Below are positions 1-11,289 of a stretch of DNA of 64,000 nucleotides, piece after piece; within the stretch, counting starts at the first letter, position 1; every line of letters starts with the position of its first letter. The stretch covers positions 145,130,522-145,194,521 of the forward strand of contig CM056741.1 of NCBI GenBank assembly GCA_029851415.1. Reading direction: 5' to 3'. The stretch comes from Eretmocerus hayati (taxonomy: Eukaryota > Arthropoda > Insecta > Hymenoptera > Aphelinidae). Under the pieces are notes generated by a model. The model had not been told where the DNA came from, made no database searches, and saw nothing but the letters and a program-made list of their open reading frames with translations. A program made the position numbers and the translations under genes.

Positions 1-180
1 GGCCAGCTTCACGTAACTATTCGTCCCAGCCGCTGGGGCTGTGGTTGGGGCAGAAGCTAGGGCTGCGGCTCGTCTGAGGCTGGGGTTGTGGCTGGGCCTG
101 TGGCGGGGGCTGTCACTGGAAACGTCGCTGTGGCTGGGTCTGGGGCTGAGGATGAGGATGGAATTGGGGATGGGGATTTG
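1..180. repeat. G-rich low-complexity repeat
   Basis: Imperfect short units of the GGGGCTG / TGGCTG kind fill this stretch. The + strand is strongly G-rich with several GGG runs, so G-quadruplex formation is possible. It passes directly into the decamer minisatellite. No coding signal is seen. Confidence 0.75.
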
Positions 181-885
181 GTGTAATCAGGTCTAGTTCA
201 ATTTAGTTCGGTCTGGTACTGTGTATTTAGGCCAAGTTCCGTCTAATTCGATCAAATTCTGTCTGATACGGTCTCATAAAGTCTAGTTTGATCATATTCG
301 GTCTGCCGTGATGCAGTTAAGCCAAGGTCAGTCCAATTCGATCTAGATTTATCTGGTTCGGTTCAATCAGCTCTAGTCCGATCTAGTTCGGTCTGGTACG
401 GTGTAGTCAGCCCGACTTTGGTCTAATTCGATCCAATTTTGTCATGGCTCCGTCTAGTTCGTTGTACTTCGGCCTAGGTCGGTACAATTCGATCTCATTC
501 GGTTTCGTTTGATCAAATTAGGTTTAGGTTAGTGTAGCTCGGTCTAATCTGGTTTAGTTTAATCTTATTTGTCCTTATTGGTGTAGTTCAGTCCAAATGA
601 GCCTAGTTCCGCCTAGTTTGGTTTAGTTGAGTCTAGTTCGGTGAAATTCAATGTAATTCGGTATGATTCGCTCTAGTTCGGTCCAGTTTGTTTTTATTCG
701 GTCTCATTCAATGTAATTAGGTCTAGTTCGATCAAGTAAGGTCTAATTCAGTCTACTTCAAAATAGATCAGTCTAGTGCAGTTTAGTTTATCTAGTTTAG
801 TCTACTTCGGTCTAATTCAGTGGAGATTGGCCTAAAACAGTCTAGTTCGATGTAATTTGTTCTAGATCGGTCCAGTTCGATCTAT
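181..885. repeat. Degenerate TCTAGTTCGG decamer minisatellite (left part)
   Basis: About 70 imperfect copies of a 10-bp unit close to TCTAGTTCGG follow one another, with variants such as TCTAATTCGA and TCTGGTACGG. The same unit resumes at about 9793, directly after the A-rich 3' end of the R1-like LINE. The two blocks were therefore probably one array, split by the retrotransposon. Confidence 0.85.
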
Positions 886-2094
886 TTCACAAGGAGGGTA
901 CCAGGCCTTCGGATCACCAATCCCCCTGAGACTCTGGGATATGTTTCCTCATAACGAAACATGTAGCAAACCACTCGTATAACTTGCTAACGCTTCCTAG
1001 AATCATCCTGAGTACTACGGTCAATATTCCAGCAAATAGGCCTCTTCCAGGTGGATTGATGGATCCATAGCTCTCTATAAGCTAGCTATTCTATGGTGTG
1101 GAGCTTTCTTTTGGACAAATGAGAATAGTTGGATGAAATGGAGACTGAAAAAAACAAATCCCAACCATATAAGACTGGTATAGCTTATCTCAACCAAGGA
1201 TGAGGGGAGTTGAGAATCAAAAAATTGGCAAAATTGAGTTTTCCGAAAACGGAATGATGAGTCTGGGAGGATATAAGACTTTCTAATAAACATACGGTAA
1301 TGAATATAATTCACTCACATTCAGAGACCATCACTTTCCGAATTAGTGTTGTCGAATAGTTGCTGTACTGTGTAAACTGCAAAGGCCAGCCAAGGAGTGT
1401 CACAACCAATAGCAGTACTTGCGACTGACCTGGAAAAATTTAACAATGTATCGTGCTCAACTCACTCAATGATCCTACATATTCCACACTGATATACATG
1501 CTTTTATCCACAAGTTGATTGAAAAAATTCAATCTGAGCTGATCTGAAATAGCTCTGTTGACACACAGTTGACCTCACTATGACCACATTGAGAACAATA
1601 TCACAAGCAAATCCTATTCATAACTTCAAATAAGTACTTATCTGAAAACCCCTAACTGCAGGCCATTAGCCAAGGATTTTCAGGATTCTTGTCGACGATA
1701 AATTGTCAAGTGTGAATTCCTCTCAAGCAGACTAATAAATACCTAATGAGAGGTGCACATGGTTTGCGAGGAACTGTCACACCAGCAGAGCTTGTTTTGC
1801 AATGCAGGAACAGACGACAGAAATCATACAAGAGTCGAATTTTTTACTCCTTGTTCAGCTTGAGAGAAACTCGCACTTGATCGATTTTCCATTGCTAAAA
1901 TCGGGGTCAACCATTCTGCCAGTCCGTGGCAGATAGCCTGCTGCATGGGATTATCAGATAAGTATTCATTTCGAGGCGCGGAATAGAATTGGCTTGTGAT
2001 ATTGTTCCAAACGTGGGCAAATTTAGGTTAACTTTGTGGGGAAATGGAGACATCACTGATACATTGAGCAGAAATCCTGAAATTTTTAGGGACA

Positions 2095-3045
2095 TCGGTA
2101 GAAGGGTTTAAGGGAGATAGGATGACAATGAGAAGACAACATGCATACACACATACATTTGGCCACAACCAAGATGAGTTTAAAATAATTCACTGACTGT
2201 GCTATGTATTGGGAAATGGATCTATAGGGGTACCATTTGATAAATCTCGGCAAGAAGAATAAGATAGATCAATGTTCATTAAGGTAGGGATTGAGCTAGG
2301 GGGTCAAAAATGAGAAGTTCAAGAATTTCAAATGAAAAAATTTGAGGAAGAAAAGTAAAATTCATATGAAAAAAATTATTTGTATCAATATGGATCGGCA
2401 AATAATCGTCAAAAATGACTGGGCCCGCCACCCAAGAAAGCTAAATAATGTGACATAATTTTTAGAGAGATCCATGAAGGCGTTAGGCAAATTTCGAGTG
2501 ACATAGAACGTGAAATAAAAGAGTTCAATTTGAAAAAATGAAAATTTCTATGAAAATTCCGGATCAACCAATCTCTTTAGAACGATCAAGGAATACTTGG
2601 ACAACGAAAGACCGTTTTCATTGAGAATCGGAGGTGTTAGGACATTTGGACCAACAGGATCTCAAAATGGTGTTGAAATTTAGGCAATCAGTTGAACGTG
2701 GGAGAGGGAGTATTGAGAGTATAGAGCTGTCGTAATAGACTGGGTTCATCGCTGATCAATTCAAAACAAACCTTCGAAGTTTGAAGGAGATTGATTCAGG
2801 GGTTCAGGGGATATCGCGTGACAAAGAGAAGACAACATACAGACACACATATATACGGACATAAGCAATGCGTGTTTGAAAATATTCCTTAGAGAGCGTT
2901 GTGCATGTCGGGGGAATGTATAGGGGTACCATTTCATAGATCTCGGCGAGAAAAATAAGATGGGCTAACTTTTATTTGTCTATTGCTGGGAATAAGGGGT
3001 CAAAAATGGGAATTTTGGGAATTTTTTTTGCAAAAATTTCCGCAC
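2095..3045. repeat. Two diverged direct repeats, about 690 bp apart
   Basis: Positions 2100-2340 and 2795-3040 share blocks in the same order: GAGAAGACAACAT, then CATACA/CACATA tracts, then TATAGGGGTACCATTT, then GATCTCGG or AATCTCGG, then GGGGTCAAAAATG. The second copy runs into the start of readable ORF1. They look like partial tandem copies of an untranslated region or of a separate inserted repeat. No protein is supported. Confidence 0.6.
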
Positions 3046-3053
3046 CGATACAA

Positions 3054-3963
3054 TACTTTCTCTTCGAGAAAGCAAAAGCCAAAACGCAAGGCCGATGGAA
3101 TCAGGATCTGGCATGACGCCATCGTTGTGGAACCGAAGGCTGGAAATGCGACTTACGCGAAGACCTTGGAATTGATGAGATCCAAGGTACATGGAGCTTT
3201 TGTCGGTAGGAAGTTCAACGAAATCAGACAAACCACGTCTGGCGAAGTGCTGATCGAACTCCAAAACTGAGCGAAAGTAGCCGAGGTACGGCAATTCGTA
3301 GCATCCTCCCTTGGAGAAGATGTGGTAGTCCGGGAGCTACAACAGACCGTGGCAGTCGACATTCGCGACATCGGCTTAGATACCACCAAGGCCGAAATCG
3401 CCAAGGCGATCCCGGATGCCTTGCCAGACGGTGAAAACGAAGAGGTAAACGTTAAGGCCCTCAGACCAGCTTACAGAGGTACCTAAGTGGCTGTTGTTGT
3501 GCTCTCTGTACCTGCGGCGAAACTTCTGCTTCGAGAAGGACAAATAAGGATCGGGTGGGTGAATGCCAGGATCCGAGAAAGGGTTTCAGTCCTGGTATGC
3601 TACGACTGTCGCGACTATAAGCATGTGGCAGCGCATTGCAAGCAGGAGAGGAGAGTCAAACTTTGCTTCAACTGCGGTGTAGATGGACACATAGCAGCAA
3701 AGTGTGCAACCCACCCAGGTGCCTCCAGTGTCATGGGCTTAGTGCAGAATGCAACCACATCTCGGGGGTCGCACCATGCACCGCTTTCCGGCAAGCGCGA
3801 GGTGGACCGGGATCCAGCTCCAAGAGGAACCGAAGAGGAAATGGCTAGCTTCTTGCAAGCCATTTCCATAAACATAAACATGAGTGAGAGGGCGTACGAC
3901 CTATTAGCCGGTGATGCGTCCGAAAAGGCATCGACATACTGCTCATCACTGAACTACAAGTAG
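3054..3963 (+). pseudogene. LINE ORF1 (Gag-like, CCHC zinc knuckles), broken
   Basis: One frame reads through here but has stops at 3268 and 3484, so it is a relic. The C-terminal part has at least two zinc knuckles: CYDCRDYKHVAAHC and CFNCGVDGHIAAKC. Paired CX2CX4HX4C knuckles of this kind are typical of ORF1 in the R1/Jockey group, where the protein binds element RNA. The last 33 bp overlap the start of the endonuclease frame, as expected for R1-type elements. The start codon is not recognisable. Confidence 0.75.
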
Positions 3964-4471
3964 GGGCGAGCTTCAATAGAGGTTCTCTAGACACGAGCCA
4001 GAGAGCGGCCATCCAGATCCTTAATAAAGATCCCCGGGAGACCGCTAGGCCCGAAAGTGGTCCCGGTTTTGCTGATGGAGTGGTGGATAGGCCTGCAGTA
4101 TATAGCTGCTATTACTCCCCCAATGATCCGATAGAGCTCTTCAACCGTGAGCTTGATGCCCTTGAGCGCACTATCAAGCAATGCTCAGGACCCCTGATAG
4201 TTGCTGGGAATTTTTATTCCAAAGCACCAGCTCGGAGTGGAGGACCCCAAGACCGGAGATGCTCGCTCTTGTACGACCTAAATACGACACTTGGCCTGGT
4301 TGTCATGAACCAAATCGGCCGCGAGACATACCATCGTTTAGGCGCTTCGTTGGTCCTTGACCTGAGCTTCGTCAGCTCCTGCCTAGTTCGGCAGGTTGCC
4401 ACGTGGGCTGTCATTGACAGCAAAATCCTAAGTGATCATTGCCCTGTCCAGTTCACGATCGGCATGCGTAC
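3930..4471 (+). pseudogene. LINE ORF2, N-terminal AP-type endonuclease, interrupted
   Basis: The frame opens with IDILLITELQ, the usual place of a catalytic Glu. It goes on to VAGNFYSKA, where the family normally has GDFNAK (the Asp is replaced by Asn), and ends with SDHCPVQF, the conserved Ser-Asp-His motif. The frame is cut at 4472 by a hAT-type element. The reading resumes in the same frame at 7129 for about 35 more residues before a stop. The GDFN change would by itself damage the nuclease. Confidence 0.75.
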
Positions 4472-5334
4472 TAGGGTGGGCCGAAAAAGGGCTTTTTTCG
4501 AAAACTGAGACGCCCTAGCATGGAGATGTTGTGTTTGTACATGTATAAGAGGGTTTCCACGGAACTTTTAACTTTTGTGTTACTGCAGTGTTCCAGGAGT
4601 ATTTTGAACTATTCGGAGTGCGCAGGAGTGGCATTTCATAGTATTTGGCATCATTCAATGTGGACTAGATTCTTTTTTGTTGAAACGCATCCTGATTTGT
4701 CAATAGCAGACCGCAAAAGATGATTTTTGGGTAGTTTACAAACGTACCAACGCTGTTTTTTGAATTGATAAGGCTGTAACTAAAATACCTATGCCTCAAC
4801 TACTTCGGGGGAATGATATATTCATCAACTAATCTCATATTTTGAGAAAATCTTTGATTCAGAGGTGTGCGCTGATTTAGCTATGATATTAGCTCTCATT
4901 CATCGATGTGACCGAGTTAAGTGGGAAAACTTTCTCTGGCTATCGTTCACGAAGATGATGAAATATCTTGTGTTGAACGGAGAATTTAGCAATGAGTTCT
5001 CGAAGTTGAAAAGAAGATAAATCGAATCCCACTCGGTTTGTGAGTGTGCGTTGATCCGGACAAATTTTATAAAGCTTCAAAGCTCATAAAGTTATGGCGC
5101 CACTGGCTTTGAAAATGGTCATTTTTTGATGTCATACTCAGCAGACGCGAAGCTGGTTGGGACGTTGTACTCTTTTCTCTTTATCACAAAAAGGATATAA
5201 CCGCACTGTTTTGAATTGCAATTGTCGATCGGTATTTCTGTGAGAAGCTGAGGAGGAATAATTGAATCCGGATGGTTAGCTAAATAAGCCTCTAAATGTG
5301 ATGGTATCGCGATTTTCTTGATTTTTACATAGTA

Positions 5335-5651
5335 CCCGCGTGAAAACAAATGAGTCGTGCATGTACGAGTCGACAAACGACTCCAATATTTGTTTAATTA
5401 TGTGGAGTCATCCCGAATGACTCGTTGAAACGACTCATTTCGAAAATTTTACAGACCTAAGTTTTTTAAAGGTACCACCTACTTTACTGAGAAGATTGCA
5501 GTGTCGGTGGAAAAAAACTTGAATATCAAAAATTACCAAATGAGTCATTTTAAGAGTCGTTGCAACGATTCCACATAATGAAATGAATATTTGACTCGTT
5601 CAATGACTCGTTCAACGACTCAAATATACGACTGATTGATTTTCACGTGGG
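5335..5651. mobile_element. 317-bp MITE with TA duplication
   Basis: The ends are CCCGCGTGAAAACAAATGAG and the inverse of CCCACGTGAAAATCAATCAG, with TA on each side (5333-5334 and 5652-5653). The inside repeats GACTCGTT / AACGAGTC words in both directions, giving strong fold-back potential. It is nested inside the hAT-type element. The TA duplication suggests a Tc1/mariner-mobilised MITE, but superfamily is not proven. Confidence 0.7.
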
Positions 5652-6065
5652 TATACGGCTGAAATATGCACGAAATAACACCACAGTGTATTCTAGAAAT
5701 TGAAACGAGAATCATAGCTCTTGTCTCGATTTTGGGAATTTACATCGAATTTCGGAGAAATCAATGATGAAATTCATCTTAAAATAAAGTCAGGCAAAAT
5801 ATAATCCGTATCGATCGTCTAGACAAAGTTTTAAATCGAATCTATTCGATTGAAGTTGATTCACGAATGTTTCAAGTGTGAAATCCCGTACATGTCATTC
5901 TGAACCAGATACCTCGGCTTGGAAGAGAGTGGCACCACTTTTTTCACATGTTTTCCAGGTCTAAGAATCACATAAAACTCATTTCAAACGTGTGCGATGA
6001 GAAATTTTTTTTTGTATTCCAGAGGGTCAATAGTTAAAAGTTCCATGGAAACCCTCATATGTGGA

Positions 6066-7040
6066 AAAAGTTTTGTTGGATACTGAGAAATGAGATTTCA
6101 GGTCCCAACAAGAGCCATCAAGCTTTTATCAAAATTAACGCAGGTTGGAATGGGAATGTGCCTAATTCGGCACTTTTTTCTTCCTAAATACGCTCGCATT
6201 TCTGGCGCATCTGAGCATTTTTCAACGTACTTGAGCTCATTTTAAAGCTTATTCCCAACCCTGCAAAATGTGCTGAAGTACATCCAATTTCGATTGACCA
6301 GAGAGAATCTATCTCAATTTTTCCGAAAAGTGATCATTATTAAAAATTCCGAAAATAGGGCGATTCTCCCTTCAAACTTCACTTGTATTTCTGGTGCATC
6401 TGAACACCCTTCAACGTGTTTCAATCCATTTTTATGCTTGTCACGAGACCTACAAAATCAGCTCAAGTGCGTCCAATTTCGACTAACCCGAGCCAATCTA
6501 CCTCAATTTTTCCATTTCGAGTTTTGGAAGGAGTAAGGCGGGAGGGAGAAGCCGCTTATTTTCGGATTTTTCAAAACTAATCACTTTCTCGAAAAATTGA
6601 GATAGGTTGGCCCGGGTTATTTGAAATTGGACGTACTTTAGCTCATTTTGTAGGTTTTAGGACAAGCATAAGAATGGATTGACAGACGATGGGGAATTTT
6701 CAGATGCACCAGAAATACAAGCATAGTTCGAAAGTAGTATCGCCCTATTTTTAGAATTTTCAATAATGATCACTCTTTGGAAAAAATTGAGATAGATTCC
6801 CTCTGGTTAGTTGAAATTGGACGTACTTAAGCACATTTTGTAGGATTTGGAACAAGCTGTAAAATGAGCTGCAGTACGTTGAAAAATGCTCAGATGTACC
6901 AGAAATGCGAGGTAGGTTAGGAAGAAAAAAGTGCCGAATTAGGCACATTCCTATTTAAACCTGTGTTAATTTTGATAAGAGCTTGATGGCTCTTGCTGGG
7001 ACCTACAATCTCATTTCTTAGCGCCCAGTAAAATTTTGTT
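6066..7040. repeat. Large inverted repeat (fold-back), arms of about 460 bp
   Basis: The left arm (about 6066-6530) and right arm (about 6585-7040) are imperfect reverse complements. Blocks from GAAATGAGAT, GAGCCATCAAGCT, AGTGCCGAATTAGGCAC and CGTACTTGAGCTCATTTT recur in inverse order. The spacer is about 55 bp. An extra inverse match links 6030-6065 with 4545-4590 near the left hAT end, so the element has rearranged or duplicated its own terminal region. Confidence 0.75.
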
Positions 7041-7128
7041 CACATCTATATATACAAAGACATCATTTCCACGCTGAGGCATATCGATTCTCGAAAAAAG
7101 CCCTTCTCCGGCCCACCCTAATGCGTAC

Positions 7129-9510
7129 GTATGATCGTATGTCACCTCCTGTGGGCTGGAAAGTAAAAGAGCTCGATCGAGATAAGTTCAACCTGGCAAT
7201 CACGCAAGCACCCGAGCAATCTCGGAACGCTCGCCCTGATTAGATGGCTGATATGATGACGAATATGATTTAGCGGCCTGCGATGCATCTATGCCCCGCA
7301 GGAAGCATCCCCGGGAGTAGCGCCAGCACGCTTACTCTTGGAAACCAGAGATCGCACAACTTAGAAAGGGTTCAAATGCTAAGCGCAGACGGGCGCATCG
7401 CTCAAGGAAGAAGGATCACCCCACAGCAGAAGCGGGTGTCCCACTGTACAAGCAGGCAAGGAGTAAGCTGCACTACGCCATACGGAAGAGTAAGCAGAGA
7501 TGCTGGCAGGCGCTCTGCAACATGGTGAACGATAATCCTCGGGGGACCCCTATAGAGTCATGATGAGCAAGCTCCGCTCACAGTTAGGCTGCTCAGCACT
7601 GACTGACAGGCCAACCCTGCTGAGGATAGTAGGAGAGCTGTTTCCTAGAGGAGAGAAAAGGTTGACCTTCCGAACACCAGTGACTGAACCTATTCCGCCG
7701 TTCGAAGAAATCGCAGCAAGGAGACTCACAAATCGCAAGGCACCAGGCCTCGATGAGATTCCCAACGAGGTACTAAAACTCGCGGTAGAGAAGAGACCTT
7801 CGCTGATACTTGAGCTGTTCAACAAATGCCTAGAAGCCGGCGTTTCCCCCAAACGATTGAAACGCCAGAAACTCGTCCTTATGCCCAAAGATAAGGAAAG
7901 GGGCCCATGGCAGCGTCGTCGCAGAAGCCCTTGAGGATGTTGGAGAACTTGAGGAAGCTCTATGAAAGGATGATGCTTCATCGTCTTGCGAGAGCTTGCA
8001 AGCAAACAGGTGGGCGGTCCTTGCAGCAGTTCGGATTTCGAAAGAGCCACAGCACTCTACACGATGTGCGAATGCTACAAGACCTCGCCGAAAAGGCGTC
8101 CAACTTCGTTCTTAAGCCTGGCAGATACTGTGCAATCACCCTATTGGACGTGAAGAACGCGTTCAACTCGGCAAGCTGGGAGATTATCTACAGGTCGCTT
8201 GGAGGAAGAGTGCCTGGCTTCCTCCTCCGACTCGTGAGCGACTATTTTAGGGACCGATCTGGCGTGGTTGAAACAGATGAAAGTGGCATGGAACTGGCAC
8301 TCTCCGCAGAAGTCCCACAGGGATCTGTGAAGGGTCCATTCGATTGGAATTTCCAGTACGACGACCTCCTGGACTTGGAGCTTCCCGAAGGTGCGAAACT
8401 GGTTGGATTCGCGGATGTCGTTGCCTTGGTCGTCATTGCTCCAAATCCGCTAGATCTACAGGAAACGCCAAACCAGAGCTTGGACCGTGTCGTGGAACAG
8501 GTGTATAGCAAGCACCTCGAACTTACGGTTTCGAAATACCAAGCGGCCGTCGTTACCAAACGGCGTGGACATCGGGGTTATAAGCCACCGGTCTTCCTTA
8601 TTCGAGGCCAAGAGGTCCCTCAGAAGAGAGCCGTGGAATACCTCGGAATATGGCTCGACGACAAGTGGATATACAAGCGGCACCTCCAAGAGGCCTTGCA
8701 GAAGGCAAACAGGACCGGGGCCGCTCTGCAGCGATTGATGCCTAACATAGGAGGTCCGGAACCTCCAAGAAGAGAGCTCCTTAACACCGTGAGTTCCTCC
8801 GCGATGCTCTATGGAGCACCGATATGGGGCCAAACTGCGCGTGGAGCAGACATCGACAAGTGGATGGGACACATGCACCGTCGAGCGGTGATGCGGATCA
8901 TCAGTAGCTATAGGACTTTGTCCCATGACGCTGCTTGCGTACTCGCGAAGACGCCCCCTAACCGTCTCCTCATTGTCGAGAGGGTCCACGTATCGAGAAC
9001 CGTGGAGAGGCTCAAGACCGTGATTACTAAGGTGAGACCGGCGCACAGAGAAGTTATTCGTGATCAGGAACGAGAGGTAATCCTGACCACGTGGCATGCG
9101 GAATGGGACGCCCCAGAAGCGAACGGAGCATGGACCTACCGGCTCATACCCCAGCTCGATAGGTGGGTCGAGCGTAGTCACGGAAAACTGACTACTGACT
9201 CACCCAGGCGTTCAGTGACCACGGTTGTTTCGGTGAGTATATGCTCAGGTTCAAGAAGAGGATCTCTTCAATGTGCCAAATGTGTGACGCCCCGTGGGAC
9301 AATGCAGAACATACGCTTTTCGAGTGCCCAGACACGGAGACAGAGAAAGTGAACCTGGAAGGTTGCCTAGGGCGACCTCTGAGCCCAGAGAACATTGTGG
9401 GAACCATGCTTCGGAGCGAAGAGGACTGGGACCGAATTTGCCGAGTACATAAAACTCGCCATCACCAACAAGGAGAAGAAGGAACGAGAGCTGCAACGCC
9501 TAGGACGTGA
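7129..9510 (+). pseudogene. LINE ORF2, linker, reverse transcriptase and C-terminal zinc finger, broken
   Basis: After a linker segment broken by stops, the palm and fingers read KAPGLDEIPNEVLKLA (7740-7790). After a frameshift near 7905 come FGFRKSHST, LLDVKNAFNSASW (motif A Asp present), VPQGSVKGP (motif B) and GFADVVALV. In that last motif the usual F/YADD has lost its second Asp, so polymerase activity should be gone. The thumb region includes AVEYLGIWLD. Another frameshift near 9200 leads to CQMCDAPWDNAEHTLFEC (9277-9330), the CCHC finger found at the ORF2 end in R1/Jockey elements. Long antisense ORFs over this region are shadows. Confidence 0.85.
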
Positions 9511-9784
9511 GGCTAGGCGGAGAGGATGTTGTGCGTGCTCACCCGTGCACCGTTGCACCACCAACAACATCGTGAAGAAGAAAACGTGTAGGAGCGACGG
9601 AGAATGCGCGTGCCAGCGCCGAACGTGCCAGCCAGTCGGGAGTGATGCTCACGCGGTAACCAACTGGTCGGTGTGTCGGAGGGATTTTTAGTGGGTATAC
9701 CAAAGTCTCTGAGAGTCCCATACAGGGAGAGTAGGAGCTCTCCTATCGTGCGTAGTGCATTTTCTCCCTCTTAAAAAAAAAAAA

Positions 9785-9890
9785 GAAAGAAGTCTAGTTC
9801 GGTCTAGTTCGGTCATGGTTCGCCTAATTCGGTCTAGTGCGATCTAGTTTGATCTAATTCGGGCAATTTTGGTTCAATTAAAGCTAATTC
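9785..9890. repeat. TCTAGTTCGG minisatellite resumes after the LINE tail
   Basis: Directly after the A-rich LINE tail (9771-9792) the sequence returns to GTCTAGTTCGGTCTAGTTCG and runs for about 100 bp with the same drift as at 181-885. This marks the right border of the LINE insertion and supports the reading that the element lies inside the array. Confidence 0.8.
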
Positions 9891-11230
9891 ATCATGAAAA
9901 CCTTTTACGCCGTTATTCATAGTTGCTGATAGCCCGCGGGTCAGGCACTGTAGTCACCGTGGCCGAAGAATCAGTTCAAGTCTAATAATAATTGAACACC
10001 CAGCCAAAATTTGGCCGTCTGTATCCCGCGTATCGGGTTGCCTTTTTAGATATGCATTCGACAGATTGCGTTCAGAGTCACGGCAGGAGCTTGGCGTAAA
10101 CATCTTTGAGTTGAACGAGACATGATTGATATATTATTTCCAATTTTCAAAGTCATACAGTTTTGGATGAATTTGTAGCATACCATCGCGCTTCTGGGCC
10201 ATTTTCCTTCAGTATATTATCCACCAAATGCAGCTTGAATCATCCCGAAAAGTTGCGTGGCATCACCAGAATATTCGTAAGACTGCACGAGAGTACCGAA
10301 TATTTCCACAGGATCTTCCCCACATTTCCTCTCTTTGAGTGGCCTAGAATCAATCAACTTCTTCTGATCATACAGAGGCCAAAGATATTTCATCTTGAGA
10401 CTTGGATGATGATATTTTCTCTTCGATTGGGGCCGATAGATTTGATTGTTCCCTTATATTATCATCCATAGCTGTACTCCAGCTGGTATAAAAGTTCCAG
10501 AGAAACGCCGATATATTGACCCTTCATCAGGGAAATCTCTAAGTAGTATCTCGAGAGTTGTGGATAAATAATCTAAATTTTCTAAGATAATAAATCTGTT
10601 AGCACGTATCATTCAATACAACATCACCTTTGCTAACTTCATGAGGAATTCATTTTCCACACCTTGAATTGATAATCAATAATTATTCTATAACTATCAC
10701 TACTGAAATATAAAATCATTAATGCTAGTTTGAATTGCATGATGCGAAATGGGTTATCTGTTGACTCCTCGACTGAGAAGCTGTCCACACGATGACACCA
10801 TTTGAATCGTTCTTTGCCATATTCTTGACAGGTCCCTCGAATCTACCAAAAGACCTAGCCCGTGAGATCGCCCACGATGAAGTAGTTCGACATGATTGCT
10901 GACGTCCCAAATGAGCCAAAGCTCGTAAATGGGGTCGCCCGAAGGCTCGTAGCGCCATCCTGGGCCCACTACATAATCCGTGACGTACCAGAATCCTCGT
11001 CGCTGCAGGTGTCACAGTTGACACAAGCGTGACTTATGATGAGGTCCCATTAGCATAACCGCACCAAAGGCACACCAAGCCGAAAATTCCCCAGTGTTGC
11101 TTCACGAGAATCCGGTAGGTCGGGTTACCACAAAGGGGCCGTCAAAAACGAGAAAGAGGAATATGGAGAAAACGAGTCCACGATTCACCCATCGGGCGCT
11201 CGGAATATATACTCTGTATAATTCTTTTAT
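9891..11230. other. Intergenic DNA upstream of the GPCR gene
   Basis: I find no coding exon, RNA gene or clear transposon end here. The ORFs on either strand are short, overlap each other and show no family motifs. A short TA-dinucleotide microsatellite follows at 11238-11275. Confidence 0.5.
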
Positions 11231-11235
11231 ATGTG

Positions 11236-11237
<2 letters not shown>

Positions 11238-11275
<38 letters not shown>
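11238..11275. repeat. (TA)n microsatellite
   Basis: A nearly pure TA run of about 19 units sits just upstream of the GC-rich promoter region of the Methuselah-like gene. Confidence 0.95.
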
Positions 11276-11277
<2 letters not shown>

Positions 11278-11289
11278 TTCGATCTGTGA

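Larger units (their letters stand above)
4472..7120. mobile_element. Non-autonomous hAT-type DNA transposon inside the LINE
   Basis: The 2649-bp insert starts TAGGGTGGGCCG and ends in the reverse complement, CGGCCCACCCTA with one change. The ends match for about 29 bp with two differences, and weaker similarity runs further in. The 8 bases ATGCGTAC occur at 4464-4471 and again at 7121-7128, a perfect target-site duplication. The TIR start fits the hAT YARNG pattern and the duplication fits the hAT nTnnnnAn preference. No transposase ORF is seen. Inside are a 317-bp MITE (5335-5651) and a large fold-back (6066-7040). Confidence 0.85.
886..9784 (+). mobile_element. Decayed R1-clade non-LTR retrotransposon (LINE), with nested insertions
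   Basis: The pieces read in LINE order on the + strand: an ORF1 with CCHC zinc knuckles (3054-3963), an AP-type endonuclease (3930-4471, resuming at 7129), a reverse transcriptase (about 7440-9200), a C-terminal CCHC finger (9241-9375), then an A-rich tail at about 9771. The endonuclease start overlapping the ORF1 end fits R1-type elements. Stops, frameshifts and lost catalytic residues show it is dead. Both flanks are the same decamer minisatellite. The 5' border near 886 is where the decamer pattern stops. Sequence from about 1050 to 3050 does not look like LINE coding DNA and probably includes other inserted repeats. Family identity rests on motifs read by eye. Confidence 0.8.

Noticed and set aside
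8456..9181. 241-codon antisense ORF over the LINE reverse transcriptase
   Set aside because: The opposite strand has unmistakable RT motifs in order; the antisense frame has none.
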